Shown: piece by piece, positions 6,028 to 13,988 of the stretch | How positions within the stretch are numbered: the first letter of the stretch is position 1 | Layout: each line of letters opens with the position of its first letter | Origin: JBEKCD01 sp050015055 | GTDB lineage: Archaea > Thermoproteota > Bathyarchaeia > Bathyarchaeales > Bathycorpusculaceae | Reading direction: 5' to 3' | DNA: 64,000 nt | Assembly (NCBI GenBank): GCA_050015055.1 | Contig: JBEKCD010000002.1 | Span: forward strand, 124,001-188,000 | Made by a program: the position numbers and the translations under genes | The notes under the pieces: model-generated | The model's input: only the letters and a program-made list of their open reading frames with translations | Database searches by the model: none | Told to the model about the DNA's origin: nothing

Positions 6028-6963
6028 TTATTTTCGTTTTCTGTATATTTTGATTCCTTCTATGTCTTGTATGTATGTGAATCCGTGTTCTAGGAGTTCT
6101 GTTGCTTCTTTGAGGTTGGTGGCTGTTTTGACTGTGTATTCTTCATTCTCGTTATAGTTGACGAGTTGTGTGTATATCATGGTGGTTTCTATTCGTGAGT
6201 GTCCTAGTTGTTGTTTGACGAGGAGTAGGTCTTTTGTTCTATCGTATAGCATGGTTGCGTAGAAGTGTCTTAGGTCATAGAGGCGTATGGCTTTAAGTGT
6301 GGGGTCTTGTAATTTGGTTGCTATTTTCTTCTTGGCTTTTATCCATGCCTCTTGTATCCATTTGCTTGCTGGAAAACTTTGATGTTTTGCGAGGTATAGT
6401 TTGAGCATGGCGGTAGTTTCCGCGTTTAATTTGAAGGTTCTGGATTTGTGGCTTTTGAATCCTCTGGCGTTGAGTATGCCTCTTTCGGTGTCTATGTCTG
6501 TTGGTTTGACTTGGCTGAGTTCGTAGGGCATGAGTCCTGTTTCCATTAGGATTTTAAAGATTGTTGGATATTTTCCATTGCGTGAGCTTATTATCTTCAT
6601 TATGTTTTCTTTGGTTGGGACGAGTGGTATTCGTTTTGAGTGTCGGTATTTTGGTCGTTCCCATTGGATATTGTTGGCGGTGGTGAGGCGTTGGTATGAT
6701 TTTACATAGTTTTCTTTGTTCTGGTTACTGGATGTCATTTGAGCTATGGTCATTTTGACTTGTTCAGGGTTGTTGAGGTCTGATGTTTTGGCGAGGCGTT
6801 TTAGGTGTATGTTTGCTTGTTTTATTGTGTCTTCGGCTCTTCCGTTGGCTTTGAGGTGTATGAGGGTGTTGAGTATCAGTTCTTCGTTTTTGGACTGGTG
6901 TCCTGTTAAAATCGTTTGGTGTTTGCTTTCAACACCTGCCAAATCCAAGCCGACTATCGACAT
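6028..6963 (-). CDS. Tyrosine integrase fused to the 5' end of the host DUF429 gene; first catalytic Arg replaced
   Basis: A 311-residue tyrosine recombinase that would integrate and excise the element. Residues 1-13 (M-S-I-V-G-L-D-L-A-G-V-E-S) come from the host DUF429 gene. The helical core-binding domain spans about 25-110, and the catalytic domain follows. Seen catalytic positions are Y229xxR232 in L-Y-D-L-R-H, H255 in Q-L-G-H and the nucleophile Y264 in T-T-M-I-Y. The first conserved Arg is missing: E-T-G-L-M-P-Y-E-L has Met145 (ATG) where T-G-x-R-P-x-E-L is expected. It may therefore be inactive. The start and the TATA box (6995-7003) are the host gene's. Confidence 0.9.
   Translation of the reverse strand: MSIVGLDLAGVESKHQTILTGHQSKNEELILNTLIHLKANGRAEDTIKQANIHLKRLAKTSDLNNPEQVKMTIAQMTSSNQNKENYVKSYQRLTTANNIQWERPKYRHSKRIPLVPTKENIMKIISSRNGKYPTIFKILMETGLMPYELSQVKPTDIDTERGILNARGFKSHKSRTFKLNAETTAMLKLYLAKHQSFPASKWIQEAWIKAKKKIATKLQDPTLKAIRLYDLRHFYATMLYDRTKDLLLVKQQLGHSRIETTMIYTQLVNYNENEEYTVKTATNLKEATELLEHGFTYIQDIEGIKIYRKRK
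6924..6938. repeat. Attachment core at the integrase 5' end
   Basis: Second copy of TGCTTTCAACACCTG, 4,107 bp from the first. To its right the sequence is host DUF429 start and promoter with balanced composition; to its left it is GT-rich element. Confidence 0.9.
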
Positions 6964-6994
6964 TCAACATCAACGCATTAGTCCCATCGCCAGT

Positions 6995-7003
6995 CTTATA
7001 ATT
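6995..7003 (-). promoter_or_regulatory. Original DUF429 TATA box, now driving the integrase
   Basis: AATTATAAG on the minus strand lies about 32-40 nt before the ATG at 6963. It belongs to the host side of the attachment site, so integration placed the integrase under host promoter control. Confidence 0.5.
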
Positions 7004-7174
7004 CTTCCACAAGCGTCCTTCCCGCGCACGCCGGGGCAAGCGTTTGGAATTTAACCAATCGTGCGTTTGAAACGGTGGACGCGTGCATTGTCGGTTCTGG
7101 GCCGTCGATTCTGGAGTCTACTAATTTCTAATTGAAATAAAAAAAAGATAGGGTTGAAGTGTTTTTTTATGAGT

Positions 7175-7339
7175 CTAGATTTTTCTTTTGCCTAGGGTGG
7201 ATCTGAAGGTTTTTCCGCAATGTTCAAAGAGTCCGATTGTCAGTTCTGTTCTCTTGCCGCTCTTGTCTGGTTTGCCTGCCATCTTCCAAGTCTTCTTAGG
7301 GGTGCTGACTTCTTTTCCACATGAAGGACATTTAGCCAT
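7175..7339 (-). CDS. Small zinc-ribbon-like basic protein
   Basis: A 54-residue protein: M-A-K-C-P-S-C-G-K-E-V, a Lys-rich stretch, then L-T-I-G-L-F-E-H-C-G-K-T-F-R and a basic tail. It resembles small archaeal zinc-ribbon proteins in which the second knuckle is CxxCG. Here only one Cys with a preceding His (E-H-C-G) remains, so zinc binding may use C-C-H-C or be lost. A TATA-like TTTTATGC lies about 35 nt upstream. Composition is host-like, outside the element. A nucleic-acid-binding role is inference. Confidence 0.7.
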   Translation of the reverse strand: MAKCPSCGKEVSTPKKTWKMAGKPDKSGKRTELTIGLFEHCGKTFRSTLGKRKI

Positions 7340-7579
7340 AATGATCCCGATTCATCATTTACATGGGATGAGCATAAAACATTTTCCATTGTGAACCCCC
7401 AAAATCGGCCTGATCACGCCGCTTCAAGCTGCAAACAACATGAAAAGATACATCACAAGTACATACTAGCGTCCAAAGGATTGAATAATCAATCGCTTGG
7501 CTCCCGAAAAATCACGGTCTGGGTAGTCATACAGGGGTCCGAACTCAAACACAAAAGCGGGCGGGTATGGTTATTACTT

Positions 7580-8713
7580 TCATTCTTGGTTTCGTCGATG
7601 TGTTTTCAGCGCCGTTTCCAATGTGTTTAGGGCTTCTTCCAAGGCTTGTTTTTCAGGGTTTATATTACCGAGGCTGAGCCTTATCATGTTCGTTCTTGTT
7701 AGTGCGTATTCGTTTTTGAACAGGAAGAACGCTCCGGGCACTGCGGCCAAGCTATAGCGCGGGATTGTGTGTTCGTCTGTCCACTTGTGCGTGTCTTTTA
7801 TCGGCATTTTCACCCAGTAGGTGACGCCGACCTTGCTCGGGAAGTACTCCAGGCCATTCTCGGTCAGCCACGCTTGCGTTTGATTCTTGAGATGTGTCCA
7901 CTTTTGCTTGTGTTCTTCGAGCTTCTCCCTGTTCTTGGACAGCAAGTCTGCCGCGATGAGCTGCACTATGTTAGGGCTGTTGCCAACGGTGTTCAGCACG
8001 TCCGTGTACAGTTCATCGACAAGTTCCTTCTGGGCCAGTGCGATGCCCAGTTTCAACCCTCCGAGACCGTAGGCTTTTGTGAAGCTCGTCGTGACGATGG
8101 CCCACTCCGGGTCCACAGATAAGAGTGTCGGCACCTTTTCTCGGTCAAATTCAGCGTATATCTCGTCGCACAACACGTAGAAGCCGTGCTCGCGGGCAAC
8201 GGTCATCACTTCGCTCAACTCTTTCGCGTCTGATGTTGCCCCGCTTGGAGCGTGAGGATTGGTCAACACGAGCAGGCCGGTTCTGTCTGAAACGAGCTTC
8301 AGAAGCTCATCCGCGTCAAGCCTGTACGCCTCTTCCTCTCTTCTCGCCAGCCTCTTCACGTGTCTGAAGTGCTCCTGAACCTGCCTAAGCAAAGGCTCGT
8401 AAGTGGGGTACTCCACCACCGCTTCATCTTTCTTACGGTTTCTCTCCGCCAAGCATCTTATGACTCGGGCGTTCTGGCCTGAAGCTCCCTCGCTTGAAAT
8501 GAAAACGTTCTCAGGTTTCACACGGTACCACTTAGCCAGTTGCAGGGCTGTTTCAGGATTGCCGTGATCGTAGTTAACGCTCATGTCCCAGCTGTTCAGC
8601 CTCAGGTCACGAGTGAAGTGGCCAATGCCGCTGGACCTAAAATCGTATTTTATCTTGGGCACATGAACATACCAGTCCAGATACATTGACGGATGTTTCA
8701 ATCCAGACGCCAA
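7580..8713 (-). CDS. Class I/II (fold type I) PLP-dependent aminotransferase
   Basis: A 377-residue PLP enzyme that moves amino groups between amino acids and keto acids; the substrate is not clear. Visible PLP contacts are N152 in T-N-P-H-A-P-S-G, D183 and Y186 in C-D-E-I-Y-A-E-F, the Schiff-base K213 in S-F-T-K-A-Y-G-L-G-G and the substrate-carboxylate Arg in N-M-I-R-L-S-L-G. The TTG at 8713 is the longest start; the ATG at 8686 (M-Y-L-D-W-Y) fits as well. It is a single gene, divergent from the DUF167 gene. Confidence 0.88.
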   Translation of the reverse strand: MASGLKHPSMYLDWYVHVPKIKYDFRSSGIGHFTRDLRLNSWDMSVNYDHGNPETALQLAKWYRVKPENVFISSEGASGQNARVIRCLAERNRKKDEAVVEYPTYEPLLRQVQEHFRHVKRLARREEEAYRLDADELLKLVSDRTGLLVLTNPHAPSGATSDAKELSEVMTVAREHGFYVLCDEIYAEFDREKVPTLLSVDPEWAIVTTSFTKAYGLGGLKLGIALAQKELVDELYTDVLNTVGNSPNIVQLIAADLLSKNREKLEEHKQKWTHLKNQTQAWLTENGLEYFPSKVGVTYWVKMPIKDTHKWTDEHTIPRYSLAAVPGAFFLFKNEYALTRTNMIRLSLGNINPEKQALEEALNTLETALKTHRRNQE

Positions 8714-8819
8714 GACACTGTAGTACGTGTTTGTCGCTTAGCTTTTTCCGTCGCTACTTGTAGTTTGAACATGTTTTTATCCAATCGGATTCTAAGCATA
8801 GCTTTGGCGTGAAAACTTC

Positions 8820-9095
8820 ATGAAACTCAGGGAAACAGAGAAAGGCCTAATCTTGGACGTTTACGTGAAGCCGCGGTCAAAGGAGTTTAGGATCATGGTT
8901 GAAGGTGATGAGATTGTGGTTCACTGCTCGGAGGAGCCTGTTGGAGGAAGAGTCAACAGGGAGTTGATGAAGGAGCTTTCAAGACTTTTCGGCAAGAAGG
9001 TGGAACTTGTTTCTGGTTCTTCTTCTAGGCAGAAAAGGTTGCTCGTTAAGGACGCAGAGAAAAGCGAGATTGAACGTGCGCTGATGGGCGCATAG
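8820..9095 (+). CDS. DUF167 / YggU family protein
   Basis: A 91-residue protein with the family pattern: V-Y-V-K-P-R-S-K-E near the N terminus, then V-G-G-R-V-N-R-E-L-M-K-E-L-S (usually A-N-x-x-L-x-x-x-L) and V-S-G-S-S-S-R-Q-K. DUF167 proteins are small alpha/beta proteins of unknown role found in archaea, bacteria and eukaryotes. The length is normal. It converges on prf1 with a 6-nt gap. Confidence 0.85.
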   Translation: MKLRETEKGLILDVYVKPRSKEFRIMVEGDEIVVHCSEEPVGGRVNRELMKELSRLFGKKVELVSGSSSRQKRLLVKDAEKSEIERALMGA

Positions 9096-9101
9096 CTGTT
9101 C

Positions 9102-10367
9102 TTACTGTTCGTGGAGCTGGAAGCGCAGTATCGCGGCTATTCCGCCGAACGAGTTCTTGAGCATCTGTCCTTCTTCTGTCTCGGTTGATATTATCTCCAC
9201 CTCAGTGTTCGTGTACTCTGCAAGCTTGGCGAAATCATCAATCAAATCCTCCGTGTCAACAATGCCTAAGGCTGCCGCATTACATTTTGGACAAGGTTTT
9301 CCCGAGAGGCTTTGCTCAAAACTCGTCAGCATTTGGCTTTTCATCGTGTGCTGTTCTTGGTAGCCGCAGGCATTGCATTTCACCGTGACTCTCGTCATTT
9401 CTACCCCCTCTGAAAGCAGCAGCGTCCTAACGGCCCCCGCTTCCAGGGCCCTCCTGACCTCTTCTTCGCCGTAAGTGATTTTTCCCGTGTCATGCCCCAC
9501 TTCGTAGAGAAACTGTTGCATTATCCTCCTCTCCTCTATGTAGCGCACTTTCCGCATCACTTCCGGCGCTTTTTCAACAACTTCTTTGACGCCCTGCTCC
9601 TCAACGTAAGCCGTGTCCACGGTGTCTATGATCTTGTTCTTCAACATGTAATTGAGGTACTCGCCCTTTTCGAAATCGTACTTCGTGGGTCCAGGGCCCG
9701 CGATAATCAATCCCTTCAAGTTTTCAATGGGCAGAAAAATCCCGTTTGCGTGTTCGCCTACTCGCGTGAAGTACTCCTGAAGCCTCATCTCCCTGAGCCT
9801 TTCATACCTTCTAGCAGACTGTCCACCAGCGCGGGTTTTGCCTGGCACGCCTGACGTCATCTCCCTTACTATTTCAAGCCTTCTGCCTTGAAGCGTGGCG
9901 AGCGTAGCGCCTGAGGAGTCTATGAGAAGTATGCCGTACGTTTCTTTTTCCCTCAGCATTTCCTGCAGGTACTCGGTGTGGAATCTCGCGTCGCACCTGT
10001 AAAGGTAGATGTGTATCGGTTCAGGCGGCATAATCACGTAGGTTTCGATTCTCTCGCTTCCGGCACCGTTCTGGGGGATCGCTCCGCAGAATATCACCAG
10101 CCCGTTTTCAGGCGGCTCCTTGAAGAGTTTAAGGCGCTGCTGGACTTTCACAATAGCGTCCATGACGTTTTTCCGGGTTGTCGTGGACTTTATGTTGGAC
10201 GCTGTGCCATACTCGTCTCTGAGCGTGTTCAAAACATCGCTTATCTGTTTTCCAGGCGGAACGTAGAGTGAGACGAGTTCAGTTCCACGCCCCTCCTTGC
10301 TGGCCAGCGTCATCAGTGTCTTTTTGAGTCTGAACAGTTCCAAGGAAGTCTTTTTTGAGGTACTCAA
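9102..10367 (-). CDS. prf1: Peptide chain release factor aRF1
   Basis: The archaeal class-1 release factor reads all three stop codons and triggers peptide release on the ribosome. It has the stop-codon reading loop N-I-K-S (58-61), the catalytic G-G-Q (181-183) in G-K-T-R-A-G-G-Q-S-A-R-R-Y, and a zinc-ribbon-like minidomain in the C-terminal part (V-K-C-N-A-C-G and K-P-C-P-K-C-N). Length 421 is normal for the family. It is a single gene, upstream of which ftr is read in the same direction. Confidence 0.96.
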   Translation of the reverse strand: MSTSKKTSLELFRLKKTLMTLASKEGRGTELVSLYVPPGKQISDVLNTLRDEYGTASNIKSTTTRKNVMDAIVKVQQRLKLFKEPPENGLVIFCGAIPQNGAGSERIETYVIMPPEPIHIYLYRCDARFHTEYLQEMLREKETYGILLIDSSGATLATLQGRRLEIVREMTSGVPGKTRAGGQSARRYERLREMRLQEYFTRVGEHANGIFLPIENLKGLIIAGPGPTKYDFEKGEYLNYMLKNKIIDTVDTAYVEEQGVKEVVEKAPEVMRKVRYIEERRIMQQFLYEVGHDTGKITYGEEEVRRALEAGAVRTLLLSEGVEMTRVTVKCNACGYQEQHTMKSQMLTSFEQSLSGKPCPKCNAAALGIVDTEDLIDDFAKLAEYTNTEVEIISTETEEGQMLKNSFGGIAAILRFQLHEQ

Positions 10368-10435
10368 ATGCTTTCACGATACGTTTCAGTGATAGAGCTA
10401 AGTCGAGGCTTCAAATAAGATTTTAGGGGCGTCCC

Positions 10436-11437
10436 CTAGGTTGCTTCTAAGGCCTCTTTCAGAAACGCCTTGTAAGGACCTATCTTACCGCCATAGTTGC
10501 CCGCCGAAATCTTGACCACGCCGGGCACGCCTGCCGCAGCCTTCACACCGTCGCCCATGGCCTTCTTGACCGCTTCAAGGCTCAGGCCGTTAATGACTAT
10601 TTCGTAAACACATTTCACGCCTTCGGGCACCTGTGAATCTGGCACAAGCTCTCTCAACCTCGGGCAGAAAGGATGATTCGTGGAAGCTTTCAGCTTGTAC
10701 TTCAGAGAACCGGCTTTCGAGCCGGAACGGCAGATTCCTCCCGGAAAGGGCATTATAACCTCGTTTTTCCCGGCTCTTATGGCTTTTACAGCTTCCTCCG
10801 AGGCCTTGAGGCCAGAGGCTCTGTCCTGGGCGAAGATGATGAAGTTGCCGCCGGCTATGGCTTCCGCGATGCCGAACCGGTCTTCAACAATGAAGTCGCC
10901 CTCCATTACAGGGATTTTCCAAACCTTTCGCGGTCCTACCAAACCCTTTCTCTGGAACCCGTCGCCGAACAGGCATAGACTTCTTCCCACCTTCAGCGTT
11001 CTCTTAGCGTTCGGCATGGCGTCAAAAGCCGATGTCGTTGGACACGTCATCACACACTGCCCTATGCGTAGTATCATCTGTCCGTTTAGCTCGAACCTGC
11101 TGCGATTGTACACTTGTACCAGAACGCCAACTCGACTGTCCGGCGTTTTGTCCGTTGGGACGGTGCCTTCGATTCCCGCCTCAGCGGGGGACATGATGAC
11201 GCTCGTCGCCAAGCCGGTTGCGACTTCGGCAGCTATCAACGCCCATTTTTCCATGTCCGCTGTAATCAGAACTCTCCCAGCCCACATCGGAAACATTTCG
11301 GCAAATGTGTCCGCTATGGCGCAAACGTTGCCTGTCTGGCGATTTTTCACCAGCAAACTGCCGTCGTCGGCTTTGCCCGTTAACTCAAGATTATCCGTGG
11401 CTTGCATGGATCCTGGCCTGTTCTCCTCAAGTGACAT
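10436..11437 (-). CDS. ftr: Formylmethanofuran:tetrahydromethanopterin formyltransferase
   Basis: Ftr moves the formyl group between methanofuran and tetrahydromethanopterin, the second step of the archaeal methyl branch of C1 metabolism. Strong landmarks are D-T-F-A-E-M-F (about 43-49), R-I-G-Q-C-V-M-T-C-P-T, S-A-F-D-A-M-P, R-K-V-W-K-I-P-V, A-G-G-N-F, P-F-P-G-G-I, G-V-K-C-V-Y-E-I-V-I-N-G-L and V-V-K-I-S-A-G-N-Y-G-G-K. At 333 residues it is about 36 longer than typical Ftr. The extra part is an N-terminal tail before the first conserved strand; a later start would shorten it. The mtdB-like gene in this window belongs to the same pathway. Confidence 0.95.
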   Translation of the reverse strand: MSLEENRPGSMQATDNLELTGKADDGSLLVKNRQTGNVCAIADTFAEMFPMWAGRVLITADMEKWALIAAEVATGLATSVIMSPAEAGIEGTVPTDKTPDSRVGVLVQVYNRSRFELNGQMILRIGQCVMTCPTTSAFDAMPNAKRTLKVGRSLCLFGDGFQRKGLVGPRKVWKIPVMEGDFIVEDRFGIAEAIAGGNFIIFAQDRASGLKASEEAVKAIRAGKNEVIMPFPGGICRSGSKAGSLKYKLKASTNHPFCPRLRELVPDSQVPEGVKCVYEIVINGLSLEAVKKAMGDGVKAAAGVPGVVKISAGNYGGKIGPYKAFLKEALEAT

Positions 11438-11564
11438 GCGTCAACCCTGCTTTCAGTACATCTTCATCCTCTTTAAGAGTTTTCATGGTTTTAAACTTCG
11501 ATAATGATTGTTTGGAAAAGTCGTTTCTGGGGCAAATGTGTGAAAGGTACGTGCTGAAGGGAGC

Positions 11565-12344
11565 TTAGCGTTTCAGTTCTTCTACTAATTTCACGACCTC
11601 TCTTACGACGTACTTGTTTATCATTTTGCCTTTTTCAGGTGAAGCCGCTGTTGGGTCGCCTATCACTCCGGTTGGGAAGTAGCGTTCTGGGTCGGCGACT
11701 ATTTCGAACCTCGGGAATTCCGGAAAGCTTTTCGCGCCTCTAGCCTTTATCAGTTCAGGTCTGATTGCCATTATCCGAGAAGTTTCAATTGTCCCCGCAT
11801 GGCCGTCCTTCTCGCTGAAGTACTTCCCTTTAAGTTCGTAGGCGAAGTCGTAGTCTGAACAGACCATTATCCGCGGCCTTTTCTCAGGGTTTCCCGCTTC
11901 GTGTTGCCAGACAACTTCCTGAGCGGCAAGTCTGAGTGCGGCCATGTGCGCTTGACCCGCGTGCCCGCTCAAGACCAGAATTCTTGTGAAACGGTTCCTG
12001 ATCAACTCTTCAAGGATGTCGCGGGCTATTTTGTACAGCGCACCGAAAGATATTGAAACAGTGCCTGGAAAACCACGGGCAGAGTTGCAGACACCGTACC
12101 GCAGCGGAGGCGCAACGAGGCAACCTGTTTTCTTGGCCACTTCTAACGCCACGTACTCGGGTTGCAGGCTGTCCGTGCAGAGCGGCAGATGATCTCCGTG
12201 TTCTTCGACGCTTCCAACAGGAAATATGACCACGCTTCCCGCTTTGGCCCTGGTTTCTGCTTCCTTCATGCTCAGCTCGTCAAACCAAGATCGCTCTTTT
12301 TTCTTTGAGGAAACGCGTTTGGATTCGGCCTTTGGTCCATCCAT
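11565..12344 (-). CDS. Creatininase family amidohydrolase
   Basis: A 259-residue metal-dependent amidohydrolase. G-S-V-E-E-H-G-D-H-L-P-L-C-T-D-S carries the metal ligands (Glu, His, Asp), and G-H-A-G and D-G-H-A-G-T-I-E-T-S supply the second His and Glu. In archaea this family includes ArfB, which deformylates the first GTP-derived intermediate in flavin, F420 and methanopterin synthesis, a plausible role beside ftr. Creatinine hydrolysis is unlikely. The first 20 residues are Lys-rich and outside the domain. Confidence 0.85.
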   Translation of the reverse strand: MDGPKAESKRVSSKKKERSWFDELSMKEAETRAKAGSVVIFPVGSVEEHGDHLPLCTDSLQPEYVALEVAKKTGCLVAPPLRYGVCNSARGFPGTVSISFGALYKIARDILEELIRNRFTRILVLSGHAGQAHMAALRLAAQEVVWQHEAGNPEKRPRIMVCSDYDFAYELKGKYFSEKDGHAGTIETSRIMAIRPELIKARGAKSFPEFPRFEIVADPERYFPTGVIGDPTAASPEKGKMINKYVVREVVKLVEELKR

Positions 12345-12431
12345 TTGCTCACTTCCTTAGCGTAGGAGTGTTGAATTTCTGTATGGTGACGTTTGACTTA
12401 TAAAATCGCTCATGCTGGGAGATTATGTTTT

Positions 12432-13985
12432 CTAGAGCTTGGCAACTTCAGCTTTTTCAGCATTGATTCCATGCCAGTTTATCTTGTATCCGAGGGCTTC
12501 GAGCGACTTGGTTGCGTCTGCCACTCCTTCTGATTCAATGATTCTCATCGCATCGGGCAAGGGCAGTCGGCCTGTCGGGCCCAGTTGTTCTTCGATTTTC
12601 CTTCTGATTTGTTCGAGCTTGTCCCTTCTCACCAAGCCGTCGGACATGGCCGTGTAGCCTTCAGGCGGCTTCTCGGTCAATGTTTCCTTGACTGCTTCGG
12701 TGGACACGCCGATTCTGGCGGCAAACTCTTCGTAGTTGACAAACGGTTCGGTGAATATTACCGAGAGGCTTTTCAACAGTCCCGTCTGTGTTGTTTGAAC
12801 GTTATGAAACGCTCCTTCTAGGTAGCGGAGAACCGGGGCTAACGGAATTTTGTCGCGGTAATATATTATGTTAAGTTGCGCGTTTTTCTCTAGGCTGGCG
12901 AGTTTTTGGCAGACCAGGTTTTCGTTGACTGCTACGAGCATGTTCACCTCGACCTTCTTCAGTTTCTCCATCTTGCGGAGCAGGTATTCCACCGTCCAAA
13001 ACCCGACTATTTCCATATACACTCTGACGCCCTGCTTCTCCAGGGAGAAGTCGGGTATTATCACCTGTTTGCCCGCAGGAACGGGTTCAGGTTCTCTCTT
13101 CAGCTGCCATCCTGTCTTTAGGCCTTGAAACTGCTCGGCGAAGTCCTGTTCAACTGCGCTGTCATAGGAGATTTTTGGCTCTTGAGGGCTCCTGAGCATT
13201 GCGCGGTGTTTCCAACTTTCAAGTTTGAAGCTGCATATCTCGTTCGTGTATCTCCACAGTATCTTTGCTTCAACGGTCCACTCCGGGTTTGCGATGATTG
13301 TGGGGAGAAGCTTGGCTGTTGCCGTTCCGTATCTCCTTGTGAGTTTGAACAGGCTGGCAGGGCCGTCTATTTTCATCCAGAACCCGTCGTCCTTATGGAC
13401 TTCGTAGATTAGTCCAAGCCTTTTCGCGGCGTAGAATATTCTCTGCCAGTTGCCCGAGGCCGTGAAGTTCAGCTCTGTAGAGTCGAAGAGGAGTGTTTGC
13501 GTCAGGCTGAGGTTGTACTCTTTCAGCAGTTCTTCAGGCGCCGGCGGCTCAAATTCTTCAAGGACCAGTTCACTGTCGAGATCGGCGTAGAGAAACTCGT
13601 CAACAGTCTCGGACGTTACCTTCAGTTCTGAGGCTACGGTTTCGACTATTTCTCTCCTTTTCTCCGGAGTCGTTGCCAATCCACGCTCTTCCGTTGCTTG
13701 AAAGAGCCTTCGTCTCAGTTCCACAGGGTTGATTTTGTCATTGCATTTGAACGTGCTTTTTCTGTCCAAGAGATGGGCGAGGCCTCTGACGAACCGGTAT
13801 TCGTATCCTTCGTCCTCAAGTTGGCTGGCGAACGCTTTCAGAACGCCTTTCTTTTGGCCCACGTGGTCTTTGTAAGCCTTGATCAGGCTGTTGGCGACTT
13901 CCAAGCTGTCTGCCGTCGCTCTTGCATACCTTGGCCATATATTTCCCTTCCTTTTCCACACGGCGAGGAGTTCGCTTGGAAGCAC
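12432..13985 (-). CDS. bax1: Bax1, XPB-associated nuclease (DUF790)
   Basis: A 517-residue DUF790 protein. The family member Bax1 binds archaeal XPB and cuts DNA next to bubbles. The centre holds a PD-(D/E)xK-like nuclease core: I-I-P-D-F-S-L followed by V-Y-M-E-I-V-G-F-W, where Asp and Glu are the likely metal ligands. The N terminus (M-L-P-S-E-L-L) and C-terminal helical part match the family. It starts 4 nt after the xpb stop, so the two are translated as a pair. The role in nucleotide excision repair is established for relatives and inferred here. Confidence 0.9.
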   Translation of the reverse strand: MLPSELLAVWKRKGNIWPRYARATADSLEVANSLIKAYKDHVGQKKGVLKAFASQLEDEGYEYRFVRGLAHLLDRKSTFKCNDKINPVELRRRLFQATEERGLATTPEKRREIVETVASELKVTSETVDEFLYADLDSELVLEEFEPPAPEELLKEYNLSLTQTLLFDSTELNFTASGNWQRIFYAAKRLGLIYEVHKDDGFWMKIDGPASLFKLTRRYGTATAKLLPTIIANPEWTVEAKILWRYTNEICSFKLESWKHRAMLRSPQEPKISYDSAVEQDFAEQFQGLKTGWQLKREPEPVPAGKQVIIPDFSLEKQGVRVYMEIVGFWTVEYLLRKMEKLKKVEVNMLVAVNENLVCQKLASLEKNAQLNIIYYRDKIPLAPVLRYLEGAFHNVQTTQTGLLKSLSVIFTEPFVNYEEFAARIGVSTEAVKETLTEKPPEGYTAMSDGLVRRDKLEQIRRKIEEQLGPTGRLPLPDAMRIIESEGVADATKSLEALGYKINWHGINAEKAEVAKL

Positions 13986-13988
13986 GGT

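Larger units (their letters stand above)
2817..6938. mobile_element. 4.1-kb integrated rolling-circle plasmid or virus in the DUF429 gene
   Basis: The element is bounded by a 15-bp direct repeat (2817-2831 and 6924-6938), giving a 4,107-bp unit. It encodes a HUH-type Rep, a tyrosine integrase, a zinc ribbon, several Cys-rich mini-proteins and a region with repeats and a three-way junction that could be an origin. The + strand is strongly enriched in G and T irrespective of coding direction, and this stops at both repeats. Joining the outer flanks restores a normal DUF429 start (M-S-I-V-G-L-D-L-A-G-V-E-S-R-P-T-G). Joining the inner flanks gives an integrase with its own start, M-N-E-T-Q. No capsid or packaging gene is seen, so a small integrative plasmid is the simplest reading. 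Confidence 0.92.

Noticed and set aside
10680..11504. 274-codon frame opposite ftr
   Set aside because: Ftr is unmistakable on the minus strand; the other frame is a composition shadow.
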